This document shows positions 53,988 to 64,000 of a stretch of 64,000 nt of DNA, piece by piece. A program made the position numbers and the translations under genes. The stretch is taken from contig JAQJVL010000519.1 in the NCBI GenBank assembly GCA_035578905.1, positions 372,001 to 436,000 on the forward strand, written 5' to 3'. Source of the DNA: Stictocephala bisonia (lineage: Eukaryota > Arthropoda > Insecta > Hemiptera > Membracidae). Within the stretch, counting starts at the first letter, position 1. Each line of letters opens with the position of its first letter. The notes below the pieces were generated by a model. The model was not told the DNA's origin. It searched no databases and saw only the letters and a list, made by a program, of their open reading frames with translations.

Positions 53988-54109
53988 GTAAGTATTTATG
54001 TAATTTATTAAAACAACAAACCAGATATCTTGAAATATAACGATTATCTTATTGAATTAGTAATACATTTTTTTTAGATTATTTCCAATTTCTGAGAATT
54101 ATTCTTATT

Positions 54110-54680
54110 AATGACAATTAGAAGATTTAAAAATACAGAATATTTTAAACTTAGATTAAACAAAGGTTCTGCAGCATGTCATAAGCTATGGACCTCTAAG
54201 ATACTATCTTACAGAACAAAACTCAGATTATCAGGCCAGTTCTCATGTATTGATCTGAACGTTAGACCGGGTCTGAAATTAAACGAAGAAGAAAAACTGA
54301 AAGAATATATTAGTGTTTGTGAATAAAAAAATTGATAAAATGTAAGGACTAATTTACAACATTGGAGAATGGAGGGTTCAACAGTGAGTGAACTGAGGGA
54401 GCTATATATAGATCTAAATATTGTAGCAGAGGTAAGAACTAGAAGGGTGAGATGCGCAGGACATGTTCCCTGAAAGAGGAGAGTTCCCTGGCAAAGAAAA
54501 GTATTGGAGAAACAACCCAAAAGGTAGAAGAATTCTTAGTAAACCTAAGCTTAGATGATGGGACAAAGTAGACTGATGGGAAGGACCTAAGAAGACAAAA
54601 AGGGAAGAATATGCAGGGATTTATGGAGGCAGTGTGATGGAGAAGCAAAGTACTATCTGGTCTACCAGTGGTCACAACAG
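54110..54680 (+). mobile_element. LINE C-terminal remnant in Tret1-like intron
   Basis: Frameshifted plus-strand coding remnants: LSYRTKLRLS, NGEWRV-like block, SELRELYIDLNIVAEVRTRR, KVLEKQPKGRRILSKPKLR. This block order is the C-terminus of the NYRGISLL-type LINE seen at 1-385. Confidence 0.82.
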
Positions 54681-56110
54681 TTGAACAATTAAGTCTTTAT
54701 AATATAACCAATTTTCCTCTAAAACAGTTTTTGATTATTTCAAATTTGGGAGGAGGGGATTAATTTGTTTTACAAATCATATCAAATCTATATCCAAATA
54801 AATGTGTGGAAAAACAAAAAGCAATTTAAATAAGTCTCACAGTGGCCAAAATGCCCGAGTTGCACTTGAGCCTAATAAATTGCATTATATGTACAAAATG
54901 TATTAAGTAACACCTAAACATAATTAAAATAGATGATATAAGTAGGTGTAGTGAGAAAACAAATATAGGTGATAAAGACTGGTTTAAAATGTAAAAAAGA
55001 ATGAAACCATGAGTGTGCTTTAACCTAAGTTTTTTAGGATTGTACTTATAAAAGAGGTAAGTTTTTTTGAAGATTAAGAAAATACTTAGTTGATGACTAA
55101 TTAAATAAGATGGCAAAATAATTAATAACTGAAGAATGTTATCTTTTTAAAATTCTGATTGCGTGTTAGTGGTATAGCTTGGAATGGTAGTGTTAAGTAA
55201 CATATCACATGACTTCTTTCGCATTTAAAAGTTTGAAAGTGATCTCTAATAGCATTGAAACAATCTGAATGGGTTAGTATTAATTTAATGGCATATTCTA
55301 AAAGTAAATCTGTTATAATCTGTGAAAACAAGTTAGGGAGTAACTGATTTATAACTCACCCTGTATAAGTCTCTGAGCTATTGTTAAAAGACTAGCAAAA
55401 CACTTTAGATTATCTTCCTTAAAATTCATAACTTGACTAGGTTATTACAAAGTTGTCTGCAAATTATGAGAAAGCACACTGTTACTGCAATTATACTTAG
55501 CCCTTTCCCATCCTATTGTCCAGTCACTTACCCTCTGTGACACTGATTTATTGGCAGCCACAACATGCATTGTATCTAAACTAACCCTTTAATTTTAGTT
55601 CTGTTACAACTATTAGTATAAATATTGTTTTGTCTTTTAGTAAATGAACTTATGAGTCTATTATGATCCATAAACAACAATATTTCAGAATAGCTCTTTT
55701 TATTAATACAAAAAAACTATTTAAAAAATTAAAAGGAAGTAGGAATTTTGTCAAAGTTTAACATCTGACAGCCACTGAGAGAATAATAAAGAGTATGAGG
55801 AAGGAGGCTATTACAACTTATACAGAAACTAGTGTTTATGATTGTCTTTTATTGTTTAAGTTAAAAAAATTATATACAATTTTATTTTAAAACTAGTGTA
55901 AATATAAGTACCAAAATTGTTTTCTTTGTCTTACATCAACCCTAAATACATTCAAAGCCTATATTGGAATATGACAAACGTTTTCACTGATGATTGAAAC
56001 CATGTAAACATATTAAAATCCTTAATTACTGAATAATAATTATCAGTAGCCTAAAACAACTAGATTATAATAATAATAATAATAATAATAATGCAGAAAG
56101 TACTTTAAAC
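54681..56110. other. Tret1-like intron, unassigned
   Basis: AT-rich, no exon seen. An (AAT)n tract lies at about 56069-56091, just before the MITE. Confidence 0.45.
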
Positions 56111-56818
56111 CAAGGTAAGTAGAATAACATAAGGTAGGTATCATGATGACGTCATTGGAGAGATCGTTCCACCAGCTGTTAAATAAGCATTATTTTGCGC
56201 AACAGAATAAACAAAAGTATTGCTTATAGGAAACTGTTATCGCTGTAGCTGGTCGTGGTACACTATATCTAATATTTGTAATATCTGGAACTGCAGAAGC
56301 TGTTTACCAGTAGCATCTTTACGTGAGAACACGTACTAGCCAAGGTCTATGTAAACAAAAAAATTTATCGTTACTAAATTTTGTTAAAATATTTTTTAGA
56401 ACCAACATAATTGTATTTTCTTCATTTACAAAATTAGAAAGAATAATATCGGCCTCTATTTATATTAAACTAGCGTCATTCCTAATTATATACAATATTA
56501 CCAAACATCTATATTTCTAGGTTAAAAAAAACTCATTATAATTTAATTAATAATAAAATCATTACAAAAAATTCTTCTTCAATTAATAAAACATATTAAT
56601 TATTGACAATAGCTTTTTAAAAAATAAATAGTAAACAAATATGAAACGCTAATGTGAGAAATCAGCTGTAAAGACATTGTTATGAAAATATTAGGTTATC
56701 GTAACGTGTTACTGAAGTACTCTGCAAGTCTTTATAACACTGTTCCTCAAACACAGTGACAGCTGTTCTCTCCAATGACGTCATCATGATCCCTACCTTA
56801 TAAATTCTACTTACCTTG
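56111..56818. mobile_element. hAT-like MITE with 8-bp target duplication
   Basis: Exact 8-bp duplications CTTTAAAC (56103-56110 and 56819-56826) flank inverted ends CAAGGTAAGTAGAAT. The inverted repeat continues for about 55 bp through TAGGNATCATGATGACGTCATTGGAGAGA with few mismatches. The 8-bp duplication and CAAGG start fit hAT. It spans 708 bp with no transposase. Confidence 0.9.
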
Positions 56819-56826
56819 CTTTAAAC

Positions 56827-57504
56827 TATCATAATAAATAATAACGCAAGTAACAATCCATAAAACCTTGCATAGTGAGCTAAATGAAGTACCAATCTGT
56901 TATAAAATACAGTTAAAATAATGTTATTTGTAATAATTTGTACTGCTATTTTACAAAACTGCTTTATTACGATTGTTGGGAACTGATTTACTGACATTAT
57001 TACGACACAATCCAAAAGCTATACCCGGTACGGCTGTCAATCGGAAAGGGTTAAAAACACTTTGCAAGGCTGCCTAAGTTGTTGAAGGCAAATGTACTAT
57101 GCCAGAGAGAATGAAAAAATCCACTTATCAAGCTATTTATATCGCAATACTCAAGGTGCAGAGATGAAATTATCATTGACTGTTATGAGGAATTTTAGGG
57201 GATTTGAATAATTTCAGCCTATCAAGAATTTAGCTAATTTCCATCAAACTAAATTCCAACTAAAACAACAAATGTCTTGGGAATGGCCTTTGTTACATTA
57301 AACAAACATTGCTGTGAACATAAAGATGTTGTGCTTTTATAAACAAGTAAAATAAAATTACCATTAAATTATAGTTAAATACACAAAATGGCATATAAGT
57401 AGTAGTAAATATATACTAATCGTACATTATACTCGAATTGGATAGGTAATGCTTTAAATTGATATACATAATATCTCTTTTAAGTTAATATACATTTTTT
57501 TCAG
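56827..57504. other. Tret1-like intron, right end
   Basis: AT-rich, ending in the polypyrimidine tract and TTTTTTTCAG acceptor of the last exon. Confidence 0.5.
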
Positions 57505-58383
57505 ATGTTCATGGACGAGTGGGATCGACTTCAGGCAGTGAGAAGTCAACGGAAACAAGACAACTTAGAAAGTAGAGGATTTTTGGGCAAATTAAAAAAC
57601 ATGGCAAGTGAATTCTCTAAACGATCAGCAGTACTGCCTTTCCTATTACTTCTTGCGATATTCCTGTTCCAACAACTCAGTGGAACCTACCCTATCATAT
57701 TCTACGCAGTACAAGTCTTCCAATCTATTGGAGGTGATTTTGGAGCAGGCCTCAACGCCGATTCAGCTACTGTTCTGCTTGGTGTAATCAGGTTTATCGT
57801 GAGCTTATTAACAGCCGTGCTGTCTCGAACCTATGGTAGAAGGCCCTTAATGATAGTTTCTGGTGTTGGTATGACCATATCTGCTTTAGCTGTTGCTATT
57901 TATTTTCAAAAAGTTTGTGTCTTTAATAGTGTGTTCAACAATGATCAAATAGTTTTAAATTCTTCAGTTTTTACCAACGGTAGCTTAGATTTCTCTCAGA
58001 CAAATCTCAGCAAACCTTTACTTAATGATGAGGTATCCTATGATTTCACTAATGTTATTGGACTTTTGTGCATTCTCTTGTTTGTCAGTTTTGGTTCTGT
58101 TGGGATGCTTATCATCCCATGGACACTTGTTGGGGAAATTCTACCAGTTACTATTCGTGGTATTGGAGGTGGATGTTTATTCGCATTTGCTTATGTTTTA
58201 ATGTTTGTAATCGTAAAAATATTTCCTTTTATCCTTGATGTATTTCAAATGTCAGGACTTTTTTACTTTTTTGGTTTCACAGCTTTTATTAATGTTATCA
58301 TTGTTTATGTTTTCTTACCAGAAACTCTTGGGAAAAGTTTTGATGAGATAGAAAAATACTTTAGTCTCTCTGATAGCAAATGA
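57505..58383 (+). CDS. Tret1: Tret1-like facilitated sugar transporter, last coding exon
   Basis: Together with the four upstream exons this gives 522 visible residues of an MFS sugar porter close to facilitated trehalose transporters (Tret1) of insects: a plasma-membrane protein of twelve helices moving trehalose or hexoses down their gradient. Here: the central cytoplasmic loop (FMDEWDRLQAVRSQRKQDNL), helix 7 with LFQQLSGTYPIIFYA (the QQ-SG substrate signature), RTYGRRPLMIV (second GRR loop), a long external loop with several N-glycosylation sequons (NSS, NGS, NLS), helix 10 with PWTLVGEILP, and PETLGKSFDEIE near the C-terminus. The insert between helices 9 and 10 (about 45 residues) is longer than usual for Tret1. 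The stop is at 58381-58383. The nearest AATAAA (58725) lies inside a downstream MITE. Substrate cannot be told from sequence. Confidence 0.95.
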   Translation: MFMDEWDRLQAVRSQRKQDNLESRGFLGKLKNMASEFSKRSAVLPFLLLLAIFLFQQLSGTYPIIFYAVQVFQSIGGDFGAGLNADSATVLLGVIRFIVSLLTAVLSRTYGRRPLMIVSGVGMTISALAVAIYFQKVCVFNSVFNNDQIVLNSSVFTNGSLDFSQTNLSKPLLNDEVSYDFTNVIGLLCILLFVSFGSVGMLIIPWTLVGEILPVTIRGIGGGCLFAFAYVLMFVIVKIFPFILDVFQMSGLFYFFGFTAFINVIIVYVFLPETLGKSFDEIEKYFSLSDSK

Positions 58384-58462
58384 TTAAAAACATTCATAAA
58401 TGTTTTCTGTGAATTTTGAAGTTAGATGTTAAAATTTGTCTACAATCAATTTTGTTAAAATA

Positions 58463-59266
58463 CAGTGGACTCGTGACTATACGGATCAATGTGGCGGCAA
58501 TCCCATCCAGATAGCATTAATTCTGAGTTCAAGGTTAACTGGTCTGTCCGAGGATGATGACCTTTCAATTGTCAATCATACCTAAGTTATGCGTATTAGA
58601 TGTTGTCTGCACTTTTATAATTAGAACTATCGTTATTATTTCATCGATTCTTCAATTAAAGTTGATAGCCTAATGCTTCAATTTAGGTTATTTCATTACC
58701 TATACTGCTAACAAACACAGAACAAATAAAGACTTGTGTTCACGTTTTGAAATCACTTTGTAGCTTGTTCCTACTCTAAATTCTGGAGTTATTTTTTTCC
58801 AGATTCACCAGAATCTAGCCATTCAATAACTTGCAGTTTTCTTAAAAAGTTGTTTGCTTCTAATTCCTTACTGTTTATATTTTTAGTTTATTGTATTGTT
58901 TTTACATTCTCTATACTGTTTTAATAATGGCTGAAAAATGGAAGAAAGTTGTAGCCACACTTCAGCTAGGTACCTGACTCTGACTTTACTGATGGTAAGT
59001 TACTACAAATAACATTACATGGGAACATGGTGCCTAGTGTAACATTCTTTAAATAAAGAAGGGGGTGGGAAATATAATGTTAAGCACAATATAGGGGTCA
59101 GGTAGAGGACAGCAGCACGTGTACCACTATACTCTTATGTGACAAATAAGAGTGCAACCTACCTGATTTTACAGCTAAAGAAATAAGCTACATTTATTTT
59201 AATCTGATTCGGAGAGGACAAATTCCGGAAAGTCAGAATTCGAATATAGCAGTTACGAGGCCACTG
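58463..59266. mobile_element. Pogo-like MITE just downstream of the Tret1-like stop
   Basis: TA (58461-58462) CAGTGGACTCGTGACTATA ... TATAGCAGTTACGAGGCCACTG TA (59267-59268): inverted ends with a few mismatches and a TA duplication. The subterminal CGGA/TCCG motifs resemble the elements at 48625 and 61894. It holds the first AATAAA after the gene's stop, so it may contribute the transcript's 3' end. Confidence 0.8.
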
Positions 59267-59574
59267 TATATATGAGATTTAATGTTATTCTAAATGTGAT
59301 ATCTCTTTGTGATACATACTTTTTTACCTATTGAAACTCTGGTGCCATATCATTGTGATCTACACTGTCACAAATTAGTTCATAATATAGTAATACAGAA
59401 CGTAAGTGTAGTTGTTGGTTGGCATGTTGTTTGAGTGTTATCTAGCCATTGTGTTCACCTTGCAGGATAAGCTTAGGGCCAGTAGCCAATGAGTGGAGAC
59501 ACTTGTGTTTGTTTTAGGCTGGCAGATTGACAATCATTTTCTTTGTTTCTGGTCAGTTATGTATGTTTTGTAAG
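59267..59574. other. Unassigned
   Basis: No feature recognised between the pogo-like MITE and the minisatellite. Confidence 0.3.
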
Positions 59575-59785
59575 TTTCCAACCCCAACCCAATACCGCTG
59601 TACGTATATGGGTTGGCGGGTTAATCAATACCACTGCACGTGTATGGTGGGCGAGTGGGTCAATACCACTGTACGTGTAAGGGTGGTTGGGTTGGTCAAT
59701 ACCACTATATGTGTGTGGGTTGGTGAATGAATCAATAACACTGTAAGTGTATGGGTGGGTCAATATCACTGTACGTGTATTGACC
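59575..59785. repeat. Minisatellite, six units of the dispersed family
   Basis: Units of CAATACCACTGTACGTGTATGGGTGGG type in the orientation of 36742-36905, moderately diverged. Confidence 0.9.
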
Positions 59786-61893
59786 AGTTATTCTAAAATC
59801 TAGCATAATCAAACAGCATCTAAACTTAGACAAATGGATTTCCTTTGAAAACTTCCCCCATGCTATGAATCAGGACCAAAAGATGTGGTGTTTTTTCCTG
59901 CCTGATGGATTCTCATCCAAATCAGTCAAGTAAATTTTATAATTTACCCTTTATATCCATTTGTCAATAAACTATTTTTATTTATTTATAAATGTTTTCA
60001 AGTCCATAGACTAATAGAAGTAGTCATACAAAAAGGATAATTATGATTAATTTAAAGGTATCTTTATCGTTAATTTATAAAATGTGTAAAAAAGATTAGA
60101 AAGTTGCAACGATGATTTATTTGGACAGTGGTTCATATTTTATATGCTAAGTATACAACACTATTGTAAGTTCTAGTTACGTATGTTACCATAAGTAATA
60201 CTTTATTTTTGTCTAGTTCTAATAATGGCTTGATTATTAGGAGAATCTTTGGTGTTTGGAAAGTTGTTTTAATGAAATTAGTGTATTTTCAGATATTTAT
60301 TTTTAATATCTGTTTTCTAAAGCACTATTAAATCAGTGTCTTTGAATTGGAACACATATAACAGACAGGCTCACTAAGCCCTCTTACACCTTGGATTTGT
60401 TTAAAATATATATACATTAGAACATACTAAAAGTGATAAACCAAATGCTTCATAAATTACACTGAAAAAAAATCCTACTATTATCTTTACCACATAAACA
60501 ATACAATTATGTTTGGCCTTATATAGATATCTCTAAACAGATTGCCTATCAAAATTGAACTCCCTTAATTGATAAATGTTTTATGTTATGTAAATTTGAG
60601 ATTTATGACAACCTCAAACATTTTTTCACCTATTTAAATTCTGATGCTTAAACCTCCAAGTAAAAGCGTTCATTTTTTTTTTTTTTTTTTTTGGCCGCTC
60701 AATGCGTCATCATTTTTGCAGAGTTAACGACTGCAATTAGGTTTTAACAGTCAATTCAGTTTCAGAATGCAGTAGTAATTTAAATTTTTTTCTTTACGAA
60801 AAATCAAGCTTCACAGTTTATTTTGATGCTACACTTTAATCAATCCTGTAATTAAGAACGAAGTTAACAGGTTTTAGGTTTATATTGTTAAATATCAGAA
60901 ATTGTTATTTTCTTATTTAATCAAGTAGTTTTTTATGAAATATTCACAATGATTCAAAAATTAATTTCAATATAAGCACTGGGTATTTTTAAATATATTA
61001 ATAATGTATCAATTACAAAATAAATTAGTTTTGTATTAATTTTAAGTTAATATGCAACTAAAATCAAATTTAAGTAAGTTTTCATTTTTTTTAATTTATT
61101 TTTTGCGCTTTAACTGAGAACAACTTCTGATATATCGGAAGTTATAGTTATAGCGGAGATAATGAACATCCGATACAAGGGAAGTTATGCAATATTGTTT
61201 TTCTTATAACATGTTTCATCGAATTTTCACAAAATAGTGTAGATAAATAACCAGGGTAACTAAATACAATAGATTTCATAGTAATTTTTTACATGCTATT
61301 CATATACCCTGTTTAGTTGTGTTTTGCCGAGTCCCTGCTACTGGATTGTACAGACAACAACTGTTTAAGTCAGATGCTAAGACTTGTTTACATGATATTT
61401 ACAATGTGTTGTCTTTGTAATTAGTTAGTTAATTTGATTGTTTATATTGCCTTTTTTGTTCTCTGTTTATACTTGGAACAAAGTTTAGTTATGTTCTGCA
61501 TGTTTAGCATGACTGTACCAATATTGCTTTAAAATTGCCGTTTTTAGAGTTTTGCTTAAACTGTGGATTTATTAATTTGCAGTTAAAATTAAAGATAATT
61601 AATTAACTAACTAATTAACTGTAACAATTTAAAGGGAAAGGAAATCGGCATATCTGGTTAAAGTTTTTACCGAAGACAGTCACCCAAAATTAAAAAATCA
61701 GATAATTTTGTTAAAACAAATATTTTACAGTCTCTATTTACTACCTTTTTTATATAGATATTTGTCTTCAATTTACAAGGTATGCTGCTTTACATTTCCT
61801 TAAATTTTTATTGAAATCTTAGGCTCAGTAAAAAAAAAAAAAAAAAAAAATAAGGCTCAGTCTTGTTATTTTTATCAGACTACTTTCCTTGTA
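59786..61893. other. Unassigned AT-rich DNA
   Basis: No gene seen. Homopolymer T run at about 60674-60692 and A run at about 61831-61850, possibly old retroposon tails. Confidence 0.35.
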
Positions 61894-62202
61894 CAGTAGA
61901 CTCTTGATACTCCGACATTTACTAGTCCGACACGTATGGTAGTCCGACGCCACATCAGATGACATACTGTACACTTAATACTGTATGTAATAAACTTTGC
62001 TTACATTTATTCAATTGTGTTGTCAGCCTCATTTTATCACGGCTGATAGCGCGAAAATTCTAAGAAGGGTGTACGTAGTGCATTCAGTTTATCTTAGAAA
62101 TCACAATTCTCGTGAATTACAATGGACATTTGGTAATCCGACGTTTTTGTTAATCTGACACACCGTCGGTCCCTTAACTGTCGGATTATCAAGATTAAAC
62201 TG
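61894..62202. mobile_element. Pogo-like MITE, 309 bp
   Basis: TA (61892-61893) CAGTAGACTCTTGATACTCC ... GGATTATCAAGATTAAACTG TA (62203-62204). Further GTCCGAC/GTCGGA subterminal repeats. No coding capacity. Confidence 0.88.
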
Positions 62203-62316
62203 TACTGATAAAATACTAATTGTATTAGAAAGGTGTTTTAAGGTCAAAGTAGAGGTTATTGTATGTTTATAGTATTTTGTCCAAGCATGTCATGTATTTA
62301 ATTGAATGTGTTTCAG

Positions 62317-62538
62317 CTCTTATGTACCATTATTTTCGTCATAATTGAGATAAGTCTTTGGTGTATAACTCTATCTAAAGCAAATGATTGGTTAAGAATG
62401 GTCCATGAATTTAGAATTGAAAAGATGCTAAACATATTCAATTGGTGTGACTGTAGGGAGTATTCTGTCTTCAGGGGGTCGTTGATAGACTTAATTAAGA
62501 ATAAATGCAAGTCATTATACTCTGATATTTGTTTCTAA
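62317..62538 (+). CDS. Unrecognised open stretch after a possible splice acceptor (weak)
   Basis: After GTGTTTCAG (to 62316) an open frame of 73 codons runs to a TAA at 62538: a hydrophobic segment (TIIFVIIEISLWCITL), then KANDWLRMVHEFRIEKM and NWCDCREYSVFRGS. It could be the last exon of a membrane protein or chance. No upstream exon or family match was recognised. Confidence 0.15.
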   Translation, partial: LLCTIIFVIIEISLWCITLSKANDWLRMVHEFRIEKMLNIFNWCDCREYSVFRGSLIDLIKNKCKSLYSDICF

Positions 62539-62615
62539 AGTTAGTCTAGTCTATTTTCATTATAATTAAAGTTGTATTTAGTTCATTCTTCAAGCTCGTT
62601 TATTACTGGATATAT

Positions 62616-62779
62616 AATTTAATGTTTTAAGATGAAACAAACATTCCAGTAAATAGTTTTTTTAGTGTTGTTGTTTAAATATTTGTGTCTGAAAATGGTA
62701 ACTTTGTTACAAAAAAAAGGCCTAACAAAATTTAAAAACTATTTACTGGAGTGTTTGTTTCATCTTAAAACATTAAATT
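62616..62779. mobile_element. Palindromic MITE, about 46-bp inverted ends
   Basis: AATTTAATGTTTTAAGATGA... pairs with ...TCATCTTAAAACATTAAATT. The arms include AACAAACA(T/C)TCCAGTAAATAG with one or two mismatches and a ~70-bp non-coding centre. A certain target duplication was not found. Confidence 0.85.
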
Positions 62780-64000
62780 GTATTTAGCTGTTATCAGTTT
62801 TAAGTGTGAAAAAGACCCATGATTGTCTTAACACAGCCTTATAATTAATAATTTGTTATATAATTTTTTTCACTATTTCCTATTTTAGGTGTTTAACTGA
62901 CCATTAATACACATAATACTAGTTATAATGTGAACGTGGTAATTAGCTACATTCTTACACTTCTGCATTTTATAGTTGGCTTCATGAACTACAAAGTGCT
63001 GAGTTATTCTTAGTATCATTGCTCATCAGGCCACCAACATCCTTGTTCATTTTGACAAATACAGTTGAACAACATTCCAATTTTACGTTTTTCAGTTTTA
63101 TTAATCACCAAGAGGTCAATCATCAATATATTGGTTAGCATAGGTTGTAAATTATTGTGCATTTGTTGTCAGTGTTGATGAACAAGTTCAGAGTTTGTTA
63201 CTAAAAAAAGACTGGTCCTTTGAAAGAGTTCTATTTTCCCAACGTATTAATTTCCGGTGTTAACCTTTGATCAACATACCAATGCAAGATGATAAAAAAA
63301 AACATTAATTAGAACCCTGGTTATCCATCTCAATATGGTGTCAAATGACCCCAGCATTAAAGGCTGGATCATGCGGAGTGTAACCAAAGTTGTTTTTTTT
63401 TTTTTTTGACAAAAGTAAGATAAATATACAAAATGCCTGTGTTAGCATAGCTTTTACAAGTGAATATAACGCAAAAAACGCTGTTGCAGCATTGGTATGA
63501 GTAAACGTTGACTTTGTTGTCGGCCTACTCCGTACGTAATACCTACCTGTCTGTTTTAATTAGTGTTTTAAAATTAATCATCAATTATTCTTTTTATATT
63601 ATAAAAATGGATTATTATACTTAAAAGTAGATTACAATACTATATTGGAACATTTCTAGTTTGTGTTTATTGATTAAATTAAATCTAATAATAACTTAAT
63701 TAAGCCTAAAACTGTACTGTACTCTCAAAATTGTTTTGTTCTGGTCAGTGAACTTATCGATAATGCCAAGTAAGGAATACTTGACCTCACCCCTTTTGAG
63801 AAGTGGATTATTCCAGTCACATTGTTACAACATCTTTCCAGCTAGATTTTTTGGGCACAATAGCAACTACTAAAATACGACTTACCTGTAATCAATGACT
63901 GTACCTAAAATGTTGTTCCTACATTATTCGAGATATTATACAAAAAAAATCGATGTTTGGAAAATGTGATAGGCAGGTGACGGAATTCTTAATTTTATGC
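62780..64000. other. Unassigned AT-rich DNA to window end
   Basis: No exon or element supported. A T run at about 63391-63407. Confidence 0.35.

Noticed and set aside
54826..55331. Minus-strand frames of 96 and 69 codons in the last Tret1-like intron
   Set aside because: AT-rich low-complexity composition, no domain, no splice support.

Overview
The window is AT-rich nuclear DNA of an arthropod, most likely an insect. The order cannot be fixed from sequence alone. Reasons: GT-AG introns in a Tret1-like sugar transporter, a first exon resembling the LDL-receptor-associated protein RAP, and a dense insect-type repeat load (jockey/CR1-group LINEs, a tRNA-derived SINE, mariner, a Helitron, a Penelope-like element, TTAA and hAT-like elements). 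Only two host genes can be supported; most of the rest is transposable elements, many nested.

Layout. 1-6.7 kb: a LINE fragment on the minus strand, then a plus-strand LINE split by a SINE (576-805), a 3.9-kb TTAA-flanked transposon (976-4847) and a MITE (5758-6541). 6997-7200: minus-strand exon 1 of a RAP/LRPAP1-like gene whose other exons lie off the left edge. 7.5-14.3 kb: two minus-strand LINE remnants, each hit by a plus-strand retroelement with target-site duplications. 18.2-19.05 kb: a Helitron. 19.5-24.6 kb: a 97-bp tandem repeat and two adjacent 5'-truncated LINEs. 24.6-35.7 kb: mostly unassigned DNA with small MITEs, SINE-like pieces and a 110-bp tandem array of hairpin units. 35.7-37.2 kb: a fold-back mariner and minisatellites.

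The Tret1-like gene runs on the plus strand through exons at 37394-37458, 48027-48162, 51475-51663, 53686-53987 and 57505-58383. These join in phase to give 522 residues; the 5' start is not found. Its 10.6-kb first visible intron holds a head-to-head pair of Penelope-like 3' ends and, inserted in one of them, a 5.3-kb LINE (40749-46095) with long intact reading frames. Later introns hold a pogo-like element, a 63-bp tandem repeat, a LINE fragment and a hAT-like MITE.

The most notable object is that LINE. Its ORF1 frame (708 codons, 5'-truncated) carries the C-terminal part of a Ulp1/SENP8-like cysteine protease, an SGNH-esterase-like domain and a TARG1-type macrodomain that keeps both catalytic residues. 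ORF2 (endonuclease plus reverse transcriptase) has no ATG at its start and lies in the -1 frame directly after an in-frame A_AAA_AAC slippery heptamer. A second theme is a 3' tail hairpin shared by a SINE and LINE-derived insertions, with a compensatory base-pair change.
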